From Bifidobacterium breve (GTDB taxonomy: Bacteria > Actinomycetota > Acidimicrobiia > Acidimicrobiales > Acidimicrobilacustridaceae): 64,000 nucleotides of DNA. Both the position numbers and the translations under genes were made by a program. Where the stretch lies: contig CAMAQM010000004.1 of the NCBI GenBank assembly GCA_945860545.1, positions 1 to 64,000 on the forward strand, in the 5' to 3' direction. Below, in pieces: positions 53,455 through 61,741 of the stretch; within the stretch, counting starts at the first letter, position 1, and the number at the start of each line of letters is the position of its first letter. Under the pieces are notes generated by a model. It made no database searches. It worked only from the letters and a program-made list of their open reading frames with translations, and was not told the origin of the DNA.

Positions 53455-54543
53455 CTAGTCGTCGGGGCTGAACAGCCAGCTCCCGACGGTGGCGAGACCG
53501 TCGAGGTCGTGCACGTCGTGGGCGAGGAACGGCACACGAACCACCGGCGCAGGGGCGACCCGGGCGGTGAGTCCCTCGAGGTGGCGTTCCTCGGTGTCGG
53601 CAAGGGCGGCGAAGTCGGCGAGGTTCGTGAGTAGATCCGCCAGTTCGGTGCCATGTCGCGTCTCGGCGAGTGCCCGGAGTTCGGTTGCGGATCGGTTGGT
53701 GAATCGGGGGTGGATGCGGTTGACGATCAGCGCCCGGATCGTGATGCCGCCCTCAGCGAGGCGGTCGGCGAAGTAGCTGGCTTCATTCACGACGTCGGGG
53801 CGCGGCGCGGTCACCAGAACGAACGCCGTGGTGGGGTGTGTGAGCAGTTCAAGGACCCGTTGGGCGCGGTCCTTGAATCCCTGTTCCATGCCGTCGAATG
53901 CCTGGAAGAACGTGATGGCGTCCCCCACGACGTCGCCTCCCACCACTCTCGACACGCTTCGCAGGAACGCCTGGGTGGCGACCCCCACCGCCTTGACGAT
54001 GCCCCGGGTGGGGGCCATGACGACCCGGTAGAGGCGGTGGTCGAGAAACCTGGTGAGACGTCGGGGTGCGTCAAGGAAGTCGAGGGCGTTTCGGGTCGGG
54101 GGGGTGTCCACCACGACGAGGTCGAAGTCGTGCTCCTCGTGCAGTTCGTACAGCTTCTCCATCGCCATGTACTCCTGGGTGCCCGAAAGGGCGCCGGAGA
54201 TGTTGCGGTAGAAGCGGTTACCGAGGATGCGTTCGGCCTGGCCGGGCTCGGTGGCGTGTTTGGTCACGAGGTCGTCGAAGGTGCCCTTGGTGTCGAGCAT
54301 GAGCGCCCACAGTTCCCCGGGCCAGTCCCCCTCGATCCGACTCGGCGTGTTGGTGAGACCTTCGAGTCCGAGGGCGTCGGCGAGTCGTTTCGCCGGGTCG
54401 ATGGTCACCACCACTGTCTTGCGGCCTGCTCGCGCCCCCTCGAGCGCGATGACCGCTGCGGTGGTGGTCTTTCCCACCCCTCCCGAGCCGGTGCACACCA
54501 CGATGTCGTGGTCCGCCACGAGGTGCCCGAGGTCGGCGGTCAC
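53455..54543 (-). CDS. ArsA/Get3-like ATPase, second of a pair
   Basis: This 362-residue ATPase has the deviant P-loop GSGGVGKTTT (about residue 21), ITIDPAKRLADALG-type signature (VVTIDPAKRLADALG, about 48), and VVVDTPPTRNALDFLDAPRRL. It matches the ArsA-like partner ATPases of actinobacteria (such as Mycobacterium Rv3680) rather than true arsenite pumps; no arsB is present. The upstream gene encodes a second ATPase and overlaps by 4 bases, so the two probably form a heterodimer. Their role in tail-anchored protein or other stress handling is not settled. Confidence 0.87.
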   Translation of the reverse strand: MTADLGHLVADHDIVVCTGSGGVGKTTTAAVIALEGARAGRKTVVVTIDPAKRLADALGLEGLTNTPSRIEGDWPGELWALMLDTKGTFDDLVTKHATEPGQAERILGNRFYRNISGALSGTQEYMAMEKLYELHEEHDFDLVVVDTPPTRNALDFLDAPRRLTRFLDHRLYRVVMAPTRGIVKAVGVATQAFLRSVSRVVGGDVVGDAITFFQAFDGMEQGFKDRAQRVLELLTHPTTAFVLVTAPRPDVVNEASYFADRLAEGGITIRALIVNRIHPRFTNRSATELRALAETRHGTELADLLTNLADFAALADTEERHLEGLTARVAPAPVVRVPFLAHDVHDLDGLATVGSWLFSPDD

Positions 54544-55520
54544 GGCGCTGCTCCGTCGAGGGCGGGCAGGTCGGGCAGTTGGGTGAGCAGGGCGTGGGCG
54601 AGTTGGTCGATCTCTGCCGGGCCGACGTCGGTGGTGAACAGGTAGGGGAGTCGGATCTGGGGCAAGGGGAGCAGCTCGTCGAGTCGGCGCAGCTGGGCGG
54701 TCTGAATCTCGGTGCGCTCCCGGCGGAATGTGCCGGCGCGTTCCACCGCTTCAAGCAGGTCGTCGTCGAGCGTGCCCCGGGCGGCGCCGGCGACTGCCGC
54801 GGGATCGGTGTCGAGCCCGTCGAGGTGCGGGTAGAGGCCGTTGACGACCACCGGTCCGAGGCTGACGCCCACGTCCTCCTCGAGCGCGTACGCCGTCTGG
54901 ACCAGCTCGTTGACCGGGGTCTCCTCGGGCAGCGTGACGAGGATGACCTGACAGCGGGCCGGGTCGCCCAACATGGCGAGCACGTCGGTGGCCTGGGTGT
55001 TGATGGGCCCGACCGCCACGGCGTCAACGAGGCCGGCTGCGGACCGCAGGAAGCTGATGGCGTGACCGGCTGCGGGGGCGTCCACGATCACGAGGTCGAA
55101 GCGCCCCGACATCTCGATCTGTTTCACTTTGCCGAGGATGAGGATGTCCTTGATCCCGGGGGCGGCGGTGGCGACCATGTCGAGGGCGCCGGTGCTGACC
55201 AGTCTGCGGGACACCCGGTTGAGTCCGTGATCGGCGAGGTAGTCGAGGAGCGCGTCGTCGGGGGTCAGGGTGCGGGCGGTGACATCAGCAGCGCCGTCGG
55301 GCCCACCTCCACGGGCCAGCACCGATTCCTCGTAGGTCAACTCGGGCTGACCGAACATCTCCGACAGGCCGCTCTTGCCCTCGATCTCAACGATCAGGAC
55401 GGTGCGACCGCTGAGGGCGGCAGCCCGGGCGAGGGCGGCTGTGACCGTGGTTTTGCCCACGCCGCCCTTCCCGGCAACGATGACAACTCGAGATGCCGCG
55501 AAGAACTGGCCAGGATCCAC
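54540..55520 (-). CDS. ArsA/Get3-like ATPase, first of a pair
   Basis: This 326-residue ATPase begins VVIVAGKGGVGKTTVTAAL, the P-loop, and continues with LIVEIEGKSGLSEMFGQPELTYEE, the family signature near the second acidic ligand, and IVDAPAAGHAISFLRSAAGL. It matches the Rv3679-like member of the actinobacterial ArsA pair, which lies close to whiB4 in mycobacteria. The GTG start is 23 bases from the divergent nfeD start, so the two promoters must overlap opposite coding sequence. An AAAGGGAACGA sequence serves as ribosome-binding site. Confidence 0.87.
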   Translation of the reverse strand: MDPGQFFAASRVVIVAGKGGVGKTTVTAALARAAALSGRTVLIVEIEGKSGLSEMFGQPELTYEESVLARGGGPDGAADVTARTLTPDDALLDYLADHGLNRVSRRLVSTGALDMVATAAPGIKDILILGKVKQIEMSGRFDLVIVDAPAAGHAISFLRSAAGLVDAVAVGPINTQATDVLAMLGDPARCQVILVTLPEETPVNELVQTAYALEEDVGVSLGPVVVNGLYPHLDGLDTDPAAVAGAARGTLDDDLLEAVERAGTFRRERTEIQTAQLRRLDELLPLPQIRLPYLFTTDVGPAEIDQLAHALLTQLPDLPALDGAAP

Positions 55521-55543
55521 TCGTTCCCTTTCGGAAGGATGCC

Positions 55544-56818
55544 GTGCGAAGACTACCGATCGTCGGGCTGGTACTCATCACCCTGTCAGCCGTGTTGGGT
55601 CTGTTTGCCCCGGCGGTGTCGGCTGGTTCAGCGACCACGCCTGCGACCACCGATGTTGTTGACGTGCTGAAGGTGGACGGGTTGTTGGACCCGGTCATGG
55701 CCAACTTCGTCAAGGAGTCGATTGCCACCTCCGAGGCGGGCGGAGTGGTGGCTCTCGTGTTGCAACTCGACAGTCCCGGGTCGGTGCTCGGCGACGAGGA
55801 CCTCGCCGCGGTGGTTGACGCCGTGCGCAACGCCTCGATCCCCGTGTCGGTCTGGGTGGGGCCGAGTGGGAGCACTGCGCTTGGGGCCACGGCACTGCTG
55901 GGCGGCCACGCCGATGGTTTCGCCATGGCTCCGGGGACCTCGTGGGGTCTCGACGGTGTGGAGGTTCCCGCCGGTCTTTTGGAGGGCGTGCAGCGTGAGG
56001 TGCCCACTGGCGTGGTCGAGTCCGACGGCTCGGACGTCTCGGGGGCGGTGGTGATGGCCCCCACCATCGGGGATCTCATTGTCGGCCTCGACGGGATGGA
56101 GACCCGCGAGGTCGAGGTGGACGGCGTGGTTCGACTCGAGCCGGTCACCCCCGTGCGGTTCTCCCAGCTGCCCCTGTTGCAGTCGTTGTTGCACGCTGTG
56201 GCTTCACCGGCGGTGGCGTACCTGCTGTTGACGGTGGGTTTGGCGCTGCTGATCTTTGAGTTGTTCACCGCCGGGGTGGGTGTCGCCGGCGGCGTGGCGG
56301 CGGGGTCGCTGATTCTCGGGTGCTACGGGTTGGCCTACTTGCCGGTGCATTGGTGGGCGTTGGCGTTGGTGGTGCTCAGCATGTTGGCGTTCGCGGTCGA
56401 CGTGCAGACCGGTGTGCCCCGGGTGTGGACCGGTATTGGTCTGGCGATGTACGTCGTTGGGTCGCTGTGGCTCTACGACGGGGTGTCGATGTCGTGGATC
56501 ACGTTGGGTGTGGCGATCATCGGAGTGGCGCTGACCTTCACCTCGGGTATCCCGTCGATGATCCGGACCCGCTTCGCCACGCCGACCATTGGTCGGGAGT
56601 GGATGGTGGGTGAAATGGGACGTGCGGTGACTGCGGTGGCGCCCGACGGGGTGGTGCAGATCCGTCAGGCGTTGTGGCGTGCCACCACCAACCGGGCCAC
56701 GCCGATTGATGAGCTCGATGCGGTGCGCGTCGTCGGCATCGACGGCCTGGTGCTCGAGGTTGAGCCGCAAGAGGGTGGTGCCCGGGACTACCGCGAGCGT
56801 GCGAAGCGCTCTGATTGA
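55544..56818 (+). CDS. NfeD-like membrane serine protease family protein
   Basis: This ~424-residue protein has a signal peptide, a ClpP-class extracytoplasmic domain (about residues 35-210, with VALVLQLDSPGSV and VWVGPSGSTALGATALLGGHADGFAMAPGTSWG), four or five membrane helices (about 220-350) and a soluble OB-fold domain at the C-terminus (about 360-424, GREWMVGEMGRAVTAVAPDG). This is the NfeD layout, often paired with a stomatin-like gene; none is in the window. The serine-lysine dyad is not clear, so protease activity is uncertain. GTG 55544 follows a GGAAGG ribosome-binding site and diverges from the ATPase gene by 23 bases. Confidence 0.8.
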   Translation: MRRLPIVGLVLITLSAVLGLFAPAVSAGSATTPATTDVVDVLKVDGLLDPVMANFVKESIATSEAGGVVALVLQLDSPGSVLGDEDLAAVVDAVRNASIPVSVWVGPSGSTALGATALLGGHADGFAMAPGTSWGLDGVEVPAGLLEGVQREVPTGVVESDGSDVSGAVVMAPTIGDLIVGLDGMETREVEVDGVVRLEPVTPVRFSQLPLLQSLLHAVASPAVAYLLLTVGLALLIFELFTAGVGVAGGVAAGSLILGCYGLAYLPVHWWALALVVLSMLAFAVDVQTGVPRVWTGIGLAMYVVGSLWLYDGVSMSWITLGVAIIGVALTFTSGIPSMIRTRFATPTIGREWMVGEMGRAVTAVAPDGVVQIRQALWRATTNRATPIDELDAVRVVGIDGLVLEVEPQEGGARDYRERAKRSD

Positions 56819-56951
56819 GCATCAAATCGCCATAAATTACACGCTTGTTATTTACCTATTCGTCACCCATTTGCGGCGTCATTACGGACGAAACACCTCC
56901 TGACCTGCACTTTTGGCAGTGATCGTCGCGTAATTGCAACACAAGTGACCC

Positions 56952-56980
56952 TTGTCTCGTCCTTGTCGAACGTTTACTCT
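56952..56980 (+). promoter_or_regulatory. Predicted whiB promoter with -35 and -10 at 17-bp spacing
   Basis: TTGTCT (56952-56957) and TACTCT (56975-56980) are separated by exactly 17 bp. The start would fall near 56987, leaving a short leader with a GGGAGGAG ribosome-binding site (56990-56997) before ATG 57005. The region 56815-56945 upstream is unusually AT-rich for this genome and may hold more control sites. Confidence 0.6.
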
Positions 56981-57004
56981 TCCCCGCCGGGAGGAGTAGG
57001 TGCG

Positions 57005-57268
57005 ATGAGTGTTCAGCGACTTGAGGAGACTTGGGAGCTCCGGGCGGCATGCCGTGGGCCCCAGGCAGCGGTGTTCTTCCCGCCCTCGTATTCGGAACGA
57101 CGTGACGAGAAGGCTGAGCGCGAACTGCGCGCCAAGGCCATCTGCTCCACCTGCTCAGTCCGACTGGACTGTCTTGAGTACGCACTCTCCATCCGGGAGC
57201 CTCACGGCATCTGGGGAGGGATGAACGAACACGAGCGCCGCAATCTGCTGGCGCAACGAGGGTTGTAG
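57005..57268 (+). CDS. WhiB-family iron-sulfur transcriptional regulator
   Basis: This 87-residue protein has the four WhiB cysteines: one in AACRGPQ (Cys16), then the CxxC pair in CSTCSVRLDC (with a fifth pattern position, C-x2-C-x5-C), which ligate a 4Fe-4S cluster. It ends with the G-[VI]-W-G-G turn in HGIWGGMNEHERR. WhiB proteins act with sigma factor region 4 and respond to redox state. I cannot assign it to WhiB1-7 with certainty; the neighbouring ArsA-like pair suggests a WhiB4-like position. The ATG has a strong GGAGGAG site. Confidence 0.93.
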   Translation: MSVQRLEETWELRAACRGPQAAVFFPPSYSERRDEKAERELRAKAICSTCSVRLDCLEYALSIREPHGIWGGMNEHERRNLLAQRGL

Positions 57269-57297
57269 GGGCCTATCGGAGTTGTTCGTTCGTCATC

Positions 57298-57327
57298 GGT
57301 GCGGGCCCTGGGGGGGGATCCTGCACC
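57298..57327. terminator. Hairpin 1 downstream of whiB
   Basis: GGTGCGGG (57298-57305) and CCTGCACC (57320-57327) form an 8-bp stem with one G-T pair. It starts 30 bases after the whiB stop codon. Confidence 0.5.
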
Positions 57328-57336
57328 GACGGGGCT

Positions 57337-57373
57337 CATGGGTGGCGACGTGGTGATCATGTCGCCGCCCATG
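57337..57373. terminator. Hairpin 2 downstream of whiB, 13-bp stem
   Basis: CATGGGTGGCGAC (57337-57349) and GTCGCCGCCCATG (57361-57373) form a 13-bp stem with one G-T pair and an 11-nt loop. Together with the preceding hairpin it makes a tandem terminator or a structured RNA in the 198-bp gap before fxsA. Confidence 0.6.
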
Positions 57374-57466
57374 GCCGCCCCATCCGGCCACCCGCCACAT
57401 TGCAGTGCTGTTGCGCTGGGGGTGCCCTGAGCAGGACCGGAGGTCCCCCGGTAGCATGGAATAACC

Positions 57467-57991
57467 ATGTGGCTGCTCGTCGTCCTGTTGCTCATCGTCC
57501 CGCTCGTTGAGCTGTACGTCATCGTCGCCGTGGCCGGTTCCATCGGCATCCTCCCCACCCTTGCGTTGCTCGTGGCCATCAGCGTCACCGGATCGTGGCT
57601 GGTGCGGCGCGAAGGCCTCGGGGTGTACCGGCGCTGTCGACAGATGTGGGCGGCACGCCAGAACCCCACCGACGACCTGCTCGACGGGCTCCTGGTGCTC
57701 GCCGCCGGACTGATGCTGCTCACCCCCGGCTTCGTCACCGACGCCCTCGGACTTGTCCTGTTGGTCCCACCGGTGCGGCGGCTGGTGCGATCGTCAGCCT
57801 TCGCTCCGCTCCGCCGTCGACTCAGCGTTCCCGTCGGGGGCGCCACCTACGCCGCCGGGATGGCGAGCGACTACGCCGGCCGTCGTCGGCAGCGGGTCTA
57901 CGTGGGGGAGGCCGTCCTCATTGACGAACGCCCCCCGCCCACATTGCCGGGCCCACAGGGTTCGGCCCCCCGTCCCCCGGCAGGGTCCTGA
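57467..57991 (+). CDS. fxsA: FxsA-family cytoplasmic membrane protein
   Basis: This 174-residue protein has the FxsA layout: two membrane helices near the N-terminus (about residues 1-20 and 25-45, with VPLVELYVIVAVAG and LVAISVTGSWLVRREG), a conserved DGLLVLAAGLMLLTPGFVTDALGLVLL stretch (about 68-94) forming another membrane pair, and an Arg-rich, then Pro-rich C-terminus. In E. coli FxsA modulates phage exclusion; the general role is unknown. The -10 box TAGCAT (57452-57457) is 9 nt before the ATG. The LACTB2-like gene follows after 2 bases, so they are co-transcribed. Confidence 0.88.
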   Translation: MWLLVVLLLIVPLVELYVIVAVAGSIGILPTLALLVAISVTGSWLVRREGLGVYRRCRQMWAARQNPTDDLLDGLLVLAAGLMLLTPGFVTDALGLVLLVPPVRRLVRSSAFAPLRRRLSVPVGGATYAAGMASDYAGRRRQRVYVGEAVLIDERPPPTLPGPQGSAPRPPAGS

Positions 57992-57993
57992 CC

Positions 57994-58875
57994 GTGGCCG
58001 TGCGTCGACCCGCCCCTGCCGTCGCCGACTCCGGAACCGACGGCGATGCTCCGGTGCCCGAGGTTCTCGAACCCGGTGTCGCCCGAGCACTCAGTCCCAT
58101 GGTGCGGCGCATCATCGCCCCCAACCCCGGTCCCATGACCGGTCCGGGCACCAACACCTACCTCATCGGAATCGACGAGGTGGTGGTGGTCGACCCCGGC
58201 CCCGAGGACGCCGCCCATCTCGATGCCATCCTCGGGTGTGGCGGTGACCGCATCCGCTGGGTGGCGGTCACCCACCACCATCCCGACCACGCCCCTGGTG
58301 CCCGGGCGTTGTGCGAGCGAACCGGGGCCGAGCTGCTCGGGTACGGCCGCCGGGACCTCGTCAAGCCCGACCGCCGTCTGCGTGACGGCGACCTCATCGA
58401 GGCCACCGAGTTTCGTCTGCGGGCCGTCCACACGCCCGGCCACTGCGCCGACCACCTCTGCTACCTGCTCGAGGAGGAACGGATGCTGCTGTCGGGGGAC
58501 CACATCATGGAAGGGTCCACCGTGGTCATCCGCCCCCCGGACGGGGACATGGCGGACTACCTCAACTCGTTGGCCAAGGTCCGCGCCCTGCGACTCCGCT
58601 CCATAGCTCCCGGCCACGGCCGGCTCATCGAGCACCCCAATGAACTCATCGACTGGTACATCGCCCACCGCCTCGAACGGGAAGCCAAGGTGGTCGACGC
58701 CCTCAGCGCGGCGGGGACGGCGACCGTCGACCAGTTGGTGCCCGCCGTGTACGCCGACGTGCCCGAGGCGCTCTACCCCGTGGCACGGTTCAGCCTCCAC
58801 GCCCACCTCTTGAAACTCGCCGGTGAGGGCCGGGCCACCGGCAAGACCCTGACGGGGAAGTGGTCGGCGGCTTGA
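57994..58875 (+). CDS. Metallo-beta-lactamase-fold hydrolase, LACTB2-like
   Basis: This 293-residue protein has a metallo-beta-lactamase domain with THHHPDHAPGA (about residue 93), HTPGHCADHLCYLL (about 147), LSGDHIMEGSTVVI and APGHGRLI, then a C-terminal winged-helix domain (about 230-293) with FSLHAHLLKLAGEG. This is the LACTB2 layout, which in mammals is an RNA endonuclease; bacterial members have unknown substrates. The GTG start lies 2 bases after the fxsA stop. Confidence 0.83.
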   Translation: MAVRRPAPAVADSGTDGDAPVPEVLEPGVARALSPMVRRIIAPNPGPMTGPGTNTYLIGIDEVVVVDPGPEDAAHLDAILGCGGDRIRWVAVTHHHPDHAPGARALCERTGAELLGYGRRDLVKPDRRLRDGDLIEATEFRLRAVHTPGHCADHLCYLLEEERMLLSGDHIMEGSTVVIRPPDGDMADYLNSLAKVRALRLRSIAPGHGRLIEHPNELIDWYIAHRLEREAKVVDALSAAGTATVDQLVPAVYADVPEALYPVARFSLHAHLLKLAGEGRATGKTLTGKWSAA

Positions 58876-59005
58876 GCTGACGCCCCGGCGAAAGCCGATG
58901 GGCGGCGACCCCGGTGTTCCGCTGTCGTCCCGGCGCCGTCCCCGCTAGCGTGGGCGGTCCGTGCACGTGCCCGAGGGGGTGCGTCGAGCAGTCCAGGGGG
59001 TCACC

Positions 59006-60523
59006 ATGGCCGAGTACAAGATGCTGATCGATGGCGAGTTGGTCGGAGCCGCATCCGGCGAGACGTTCGCCACCCACAACCCGGCCACCGGTGAGAAGAT
59101 CGCCGATGTCCCCAAGGCTGACCGGTCCGACGCCGAGCGGGCCATTGCCGCAGCCCGCCGGGCCTTCGACGAAGGTCCCTGGCCCCGCAAGTCGGGCAAG
59201 GAACGCGCCGATACCCTCCGGGCCATCGCCCAGCTGATCGCCGACAATTCCGCCGAGCTGTCCGAGATCGAGAGTCGTGACGGTGGTGGCACGATCCGCA
59301 AGGCCATGCTCGCCGACATCCCCGGCGCCCAGAGCGCGTTCGAATGGTTCGCCCAGATGGCCGAGACGCAGCCCGACCGCATCGATCTCGAAGGGTCCCC
59401 GTTCCCGGCGTCGAACAACTACGTGCTGTTCGAACCGCTCGGTGTGTGCACCGGCATCATCCCGTGGAACTTCCCGTTCATCATGGCGTCGTGGAAGATC
59501 GCCCCCGCCCTCGCTGCGGGGAACACCTCGGTGCTCAAGCCGGCGTCGTTCACCTCACTTAGTGCGCTCCGTCTCGCCGAACTCATCGCCGAAGCCGATC
59601 TGCTCCCCCCCGGCGTGCTCAACGTCATCTCCGGCCCCGGTGGCACGGTGGGTGAGGAACTCGCCGCGAACCCCATGGTGGACAAGACCGCCTTCACCGG
59701 TTCGACCGAGGTGGGTCGCCGCATCATGCAGTTGGCTTCGGGCACGGTGAAGCCGGTGACCCTTGAGCTCGGTGGCAAGTCGGCCAACATCGTCCTCGAC
59801 GACGCCGATCTGGATCAGGCCGCCGGCGGTGTGCTGTGGGGCACGTTCATGCACGGCGGACAGGTGTGTGAGTCCGGCACCCGGGCACTCGTGCAGCGCG
59901 GCATCTACGACGAGTTCGTGAACCTGCTCGCCGAACGTGCCGCCGCCATCAACCTCGGCGATCAGCTCGACATGAACACCGACCTCGGACCCCTCATCGA
60001 TCGCAGCCAGGTCGAGACGGTGGAACGCTACGTGGCCCTCGGCCGCGAAGAGGTGGGTGAGCCCATCGTCGGTGGCGCCCATCCCGAGGATCTCGCTGCG
60101 GGCCTCGACCCCAACGCCTTCTACCGTCCGACGATCTTCGCCGGCGTGGACAACCAGGCCCGCATCGCCCAAGAGGAGATCTTCGGTCCGGTGCTGTGCG
60201 TCATTCCTTTCGACACCGACGACGAGGCCATCGCCATCGCCAACGACTCGATCTACGGCCTCGCCGGTGGTGTCCAGTCGGGCAACCTCGAGCGTGCCGA
60301 GTCGATGGCCTCACGGATGCGCACCGGCACGGTGTGGATCAACGACTACCACCTCATCGATCCCAAGCGGCCCTTCGGTGGTTACAAGCAGTCAGGTATC
60401 GGTCGTGAACTCGGTACCCAGGGCTACGACATCTACCGTCAGGCCAAGCACGTCCACGTCAACCCCGAGACCTCCGGGCGTGACAACCACTTCCACTACT
60501 CGTTGCTGAGCGGCAACATCTGA
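59006..60523 (+). CDS. NAD(P)-dependent aldehyde dehydrogenase
   Basis: This ~505-residue enzyme has the aldehyde dehydrogenase fold with LELGGKSANIVLDDADLD (catalytic-region Glu, about 251) and the active cysteine in GGQVCESGTR (about residue 285), plus PWNFPFIMASWKIAPALAAGN and TGSTEVGRRI for NAD. The substrate aldehyde is not evident. ATG 59006 is favoured by a CAGGGGG ribosome-binding site. A GTG at 58961, 9 nt after a -10 box TAGCGT (58946-58951), would add 15 residues and cannot be excluded. It is followed by a large hairpin. Confidence 0.92.
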   Translation: MAEYKMLIDGELVGAASGETFATHNPATGEKIADVPKADRSDAERAIAAARRAFDEGPWPRKSGKERADTLRAIAQLIADNSAELSEIESRDGGGTIRKAMLADIPGAQSAFEWFAQMAETQPDRIDLEGSPFPASNNYVLFEPLGVCTGIIPWNFPFIMASWKIAPALAAGNTSVLKPASFTSLSALRLAELIAEADLLPPGVLNVISGPGGTVGEELAANPMVDKTAFTGSTEVGRRIMQLASGTVKPVTLELGGKSANIVLDDADLDQAAGGVLWGTFMHGGQVCESGTRALVQRGIYDEFVNLLAERAAAINLGDQLDMNTDLGPLIDRSQVETVERYVALGREEVGEPIVGGAHPEDLAAGLDPNAFYRPTIFAGVDNQARIAQEEIFGPVLCVIPFDTDDEAIAIANDSIYGLAGGVQSGNLERAESMASRMRTGTVWINDYHLIDPKRPFGGYKQSGIGRELGTQGYDIYRQAKHVHVNPETSGRDNHFHYSLLSGNI

Positions 60524-60529
60524 ATCGAG

Positions 60530-60577
60530 CCGGTCGGGCGCCCGGAGGTGGTGACACCCCGGGTGCCCACCGACCGG
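60530..60577. terminator. Large bidirectional terminator hairpin with GTGA loop
   Basis: CCGGTC (60530-60535) pairs with GACCGG (60572-60577). GGGCGCCCGG (60536-60545) pairs with CCGGGTGCCC (60559-60568) with one G-T pair after a 3-nt bulge, and GGTG/CACC (60547-60558) closes a GTGA tetraloop of the GNRA type. It sits between the convergent aldehyde dehydrogenase and orn genes. Confidence 0.75.
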
Positions 60578-60590
60578 ATCGTCCCGGCGG

Positions 60591-61160
60591 TCAGGGCAGG
60601 GCGTCGGTGTGTGGCGCCGGTTCGGGTGCGGGCACGAACCCGTGCGTGCGGTAGTGACGGAGTTCCGCCACGCTCTCACGGATGTCGGCGAGAGCCCGGT
60701 GGGCGTCACCTTTGGCCGGCAGTCCGGCAAGCGCTGAAGGGTTCCAGCGGTTCAGCAGTTCCCGCACGGTGGACACGTCCACACTGCGGTAGTGGAGGTA
60801 GTTCTCCACGCCCGGCATCCACGCCGCCAGGAACCGGCGGTCGGTGCCGATCGTGTTCCCTGCCAGCGGCACCGTGTTCGCCGCCCCCAACTGTTCGGTG
60901 AGGAACGCCAGCGTCTGGGACTCGGCGTCGGCGAGCGTGACCGTGGAACTGGCGATGGCTTCGAGCAGACCCGATCGGGTGTGCATGGCCCGCACCAGGT
61001 CGTTCATCCCGTCGAGAACCTCAGGCGGTTGGTGGATCACCAGGTTCGGGCCTTCGGCAACGATCTCGAGGTCGTCGTCGGTGACCAGCGAGGCGATCTC
61101 GACGATGCGGTGCGCCCCGGGGTCGAGGCCCGTCATCTCAAGGTCGATCCACGCCAGCAC
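60591..61160 (-). CDS. orn: Oligoribonuclease
   Basis: This 189-residue DEDDh exonuclease degrades short RNA oligonucleotides, including the dinucleotides that come from c-di-GMP. The motifs are LAWIDLEMTGLDP (ExoI, about residue 5), LAGNTIGTDRRFLAAWMP (ExoII, about 99) and KGDAHRALADIRESVAELRHYR (ExoIII with the catalytic His). The C-terminal ~15 residues are Pro-rich. The GTG start has a -10 box TAGGAT (61167-61172, minus strand) 6 nt upstream. Confidence 0.95.
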   Translation of the reverse strand: MLAWIDLEMTGLDPGAHRIVEIASLVTDDDLEIVAEGPNLVIHQPPEVLDGMNDLVRAMHTRSGLLEAIASSTVTLADAESQTLAFLTEQLGAANTVPLAGNTIGTDRRFLAAWMPGVENYLHYRSVDVSTVRELLNRWNPSALAGLPAKGDAHRALADIRESVAELRHYRTHGFVPAPEPAPHTDALP

Positions 61161-61265
61161 GACGCCATCCTAGGGGGCGACCCCCCAATGGTCGGAACGG
61201 GGGCCGGGTGACGACGGGTGTGGGCCGGGGGCGCCGGCCCGCAGACGTGTCCTAGGGTCGCTCTC

Positions 61266-61733
61266 GTGCCTGACCCATCCAACGTCCCGCCGGGGTCGAT
61301 CGAGCTCCCACTCGTGCAACTCGACCCTGATCTGCCCCTGCCCGCCTACGCCCGTGCCGGTGACGCCGGGCTGGACCTGTGTGCCGCCGAAGGGGTCACC
61401 CTGCCTCCCGGTGGCGGTCGCGCCCTGGTGCCCACCGGTATCGCCATCGCCATCCCCGACGGGTACGCCGGGTTCGTCCAGCCCCGCAGCGGTCTCGCCA
61501 ACCAGCACGGCGTCACCTGTTTGAACACCCCGGGTCTCATCGATGCCGGCTACCGCGGTGAGATCAAGGTCCTGTTGGTCAACACCGACCCGACGGAGCC
61601 GGCCACCATCGAGCGAGGCCAGCGGATCGCCCAACTCGTCGTGCAGTCCGTCGCCCATTGCGTCGTCAACGTCGTTGATGACCTCGGCTCATCCGAACGC
61701 GGTGAGGGCGGTTTCGGTCACAGCGGCCGCTGA
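61266..61733 (+). CDS. dut: dUTP diphosphatase
   Basis: This ~155-residue trimeric dUTPase removes dUTP and supplies dUMP for thymidylate synthesis. The five motifs are present: AGDAGLDLCA (motif 1), PRSGLA (motif 2), GLIDAGYRGEIKVLLVN (motif 3), RGQRIAQLV (motif 4) and the C-terminal GEGGFGHSGR (motif 5). GTG 61266 has a -10 box TAGGGT (61253-61258) 7 nt upstream. Confidence 0.96.
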   Translation: MPDPSNVPPGSIELPLVQLDPDLPLPAYARAGDAGLDLCAAEGVTLPPGGGRALVPTGIAIAIPDGYAGFVQPRSGLANQHGVTCLNTPGLIDAGYRGEIKVLLVNTDPTEPATIERGQRIAQLVVQSVAHCVVNVVDDLGSSERGEGGFGHSGR

Positions 61734-61741
61734 GGTCGATC

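Noticed and set aside
53455-55520. Arsenite efflux ATPases
   Set aside because: No arsB, arsR or arsC is present, and the pair resembles the actinobacterial Get3-like proteins beside whiB.
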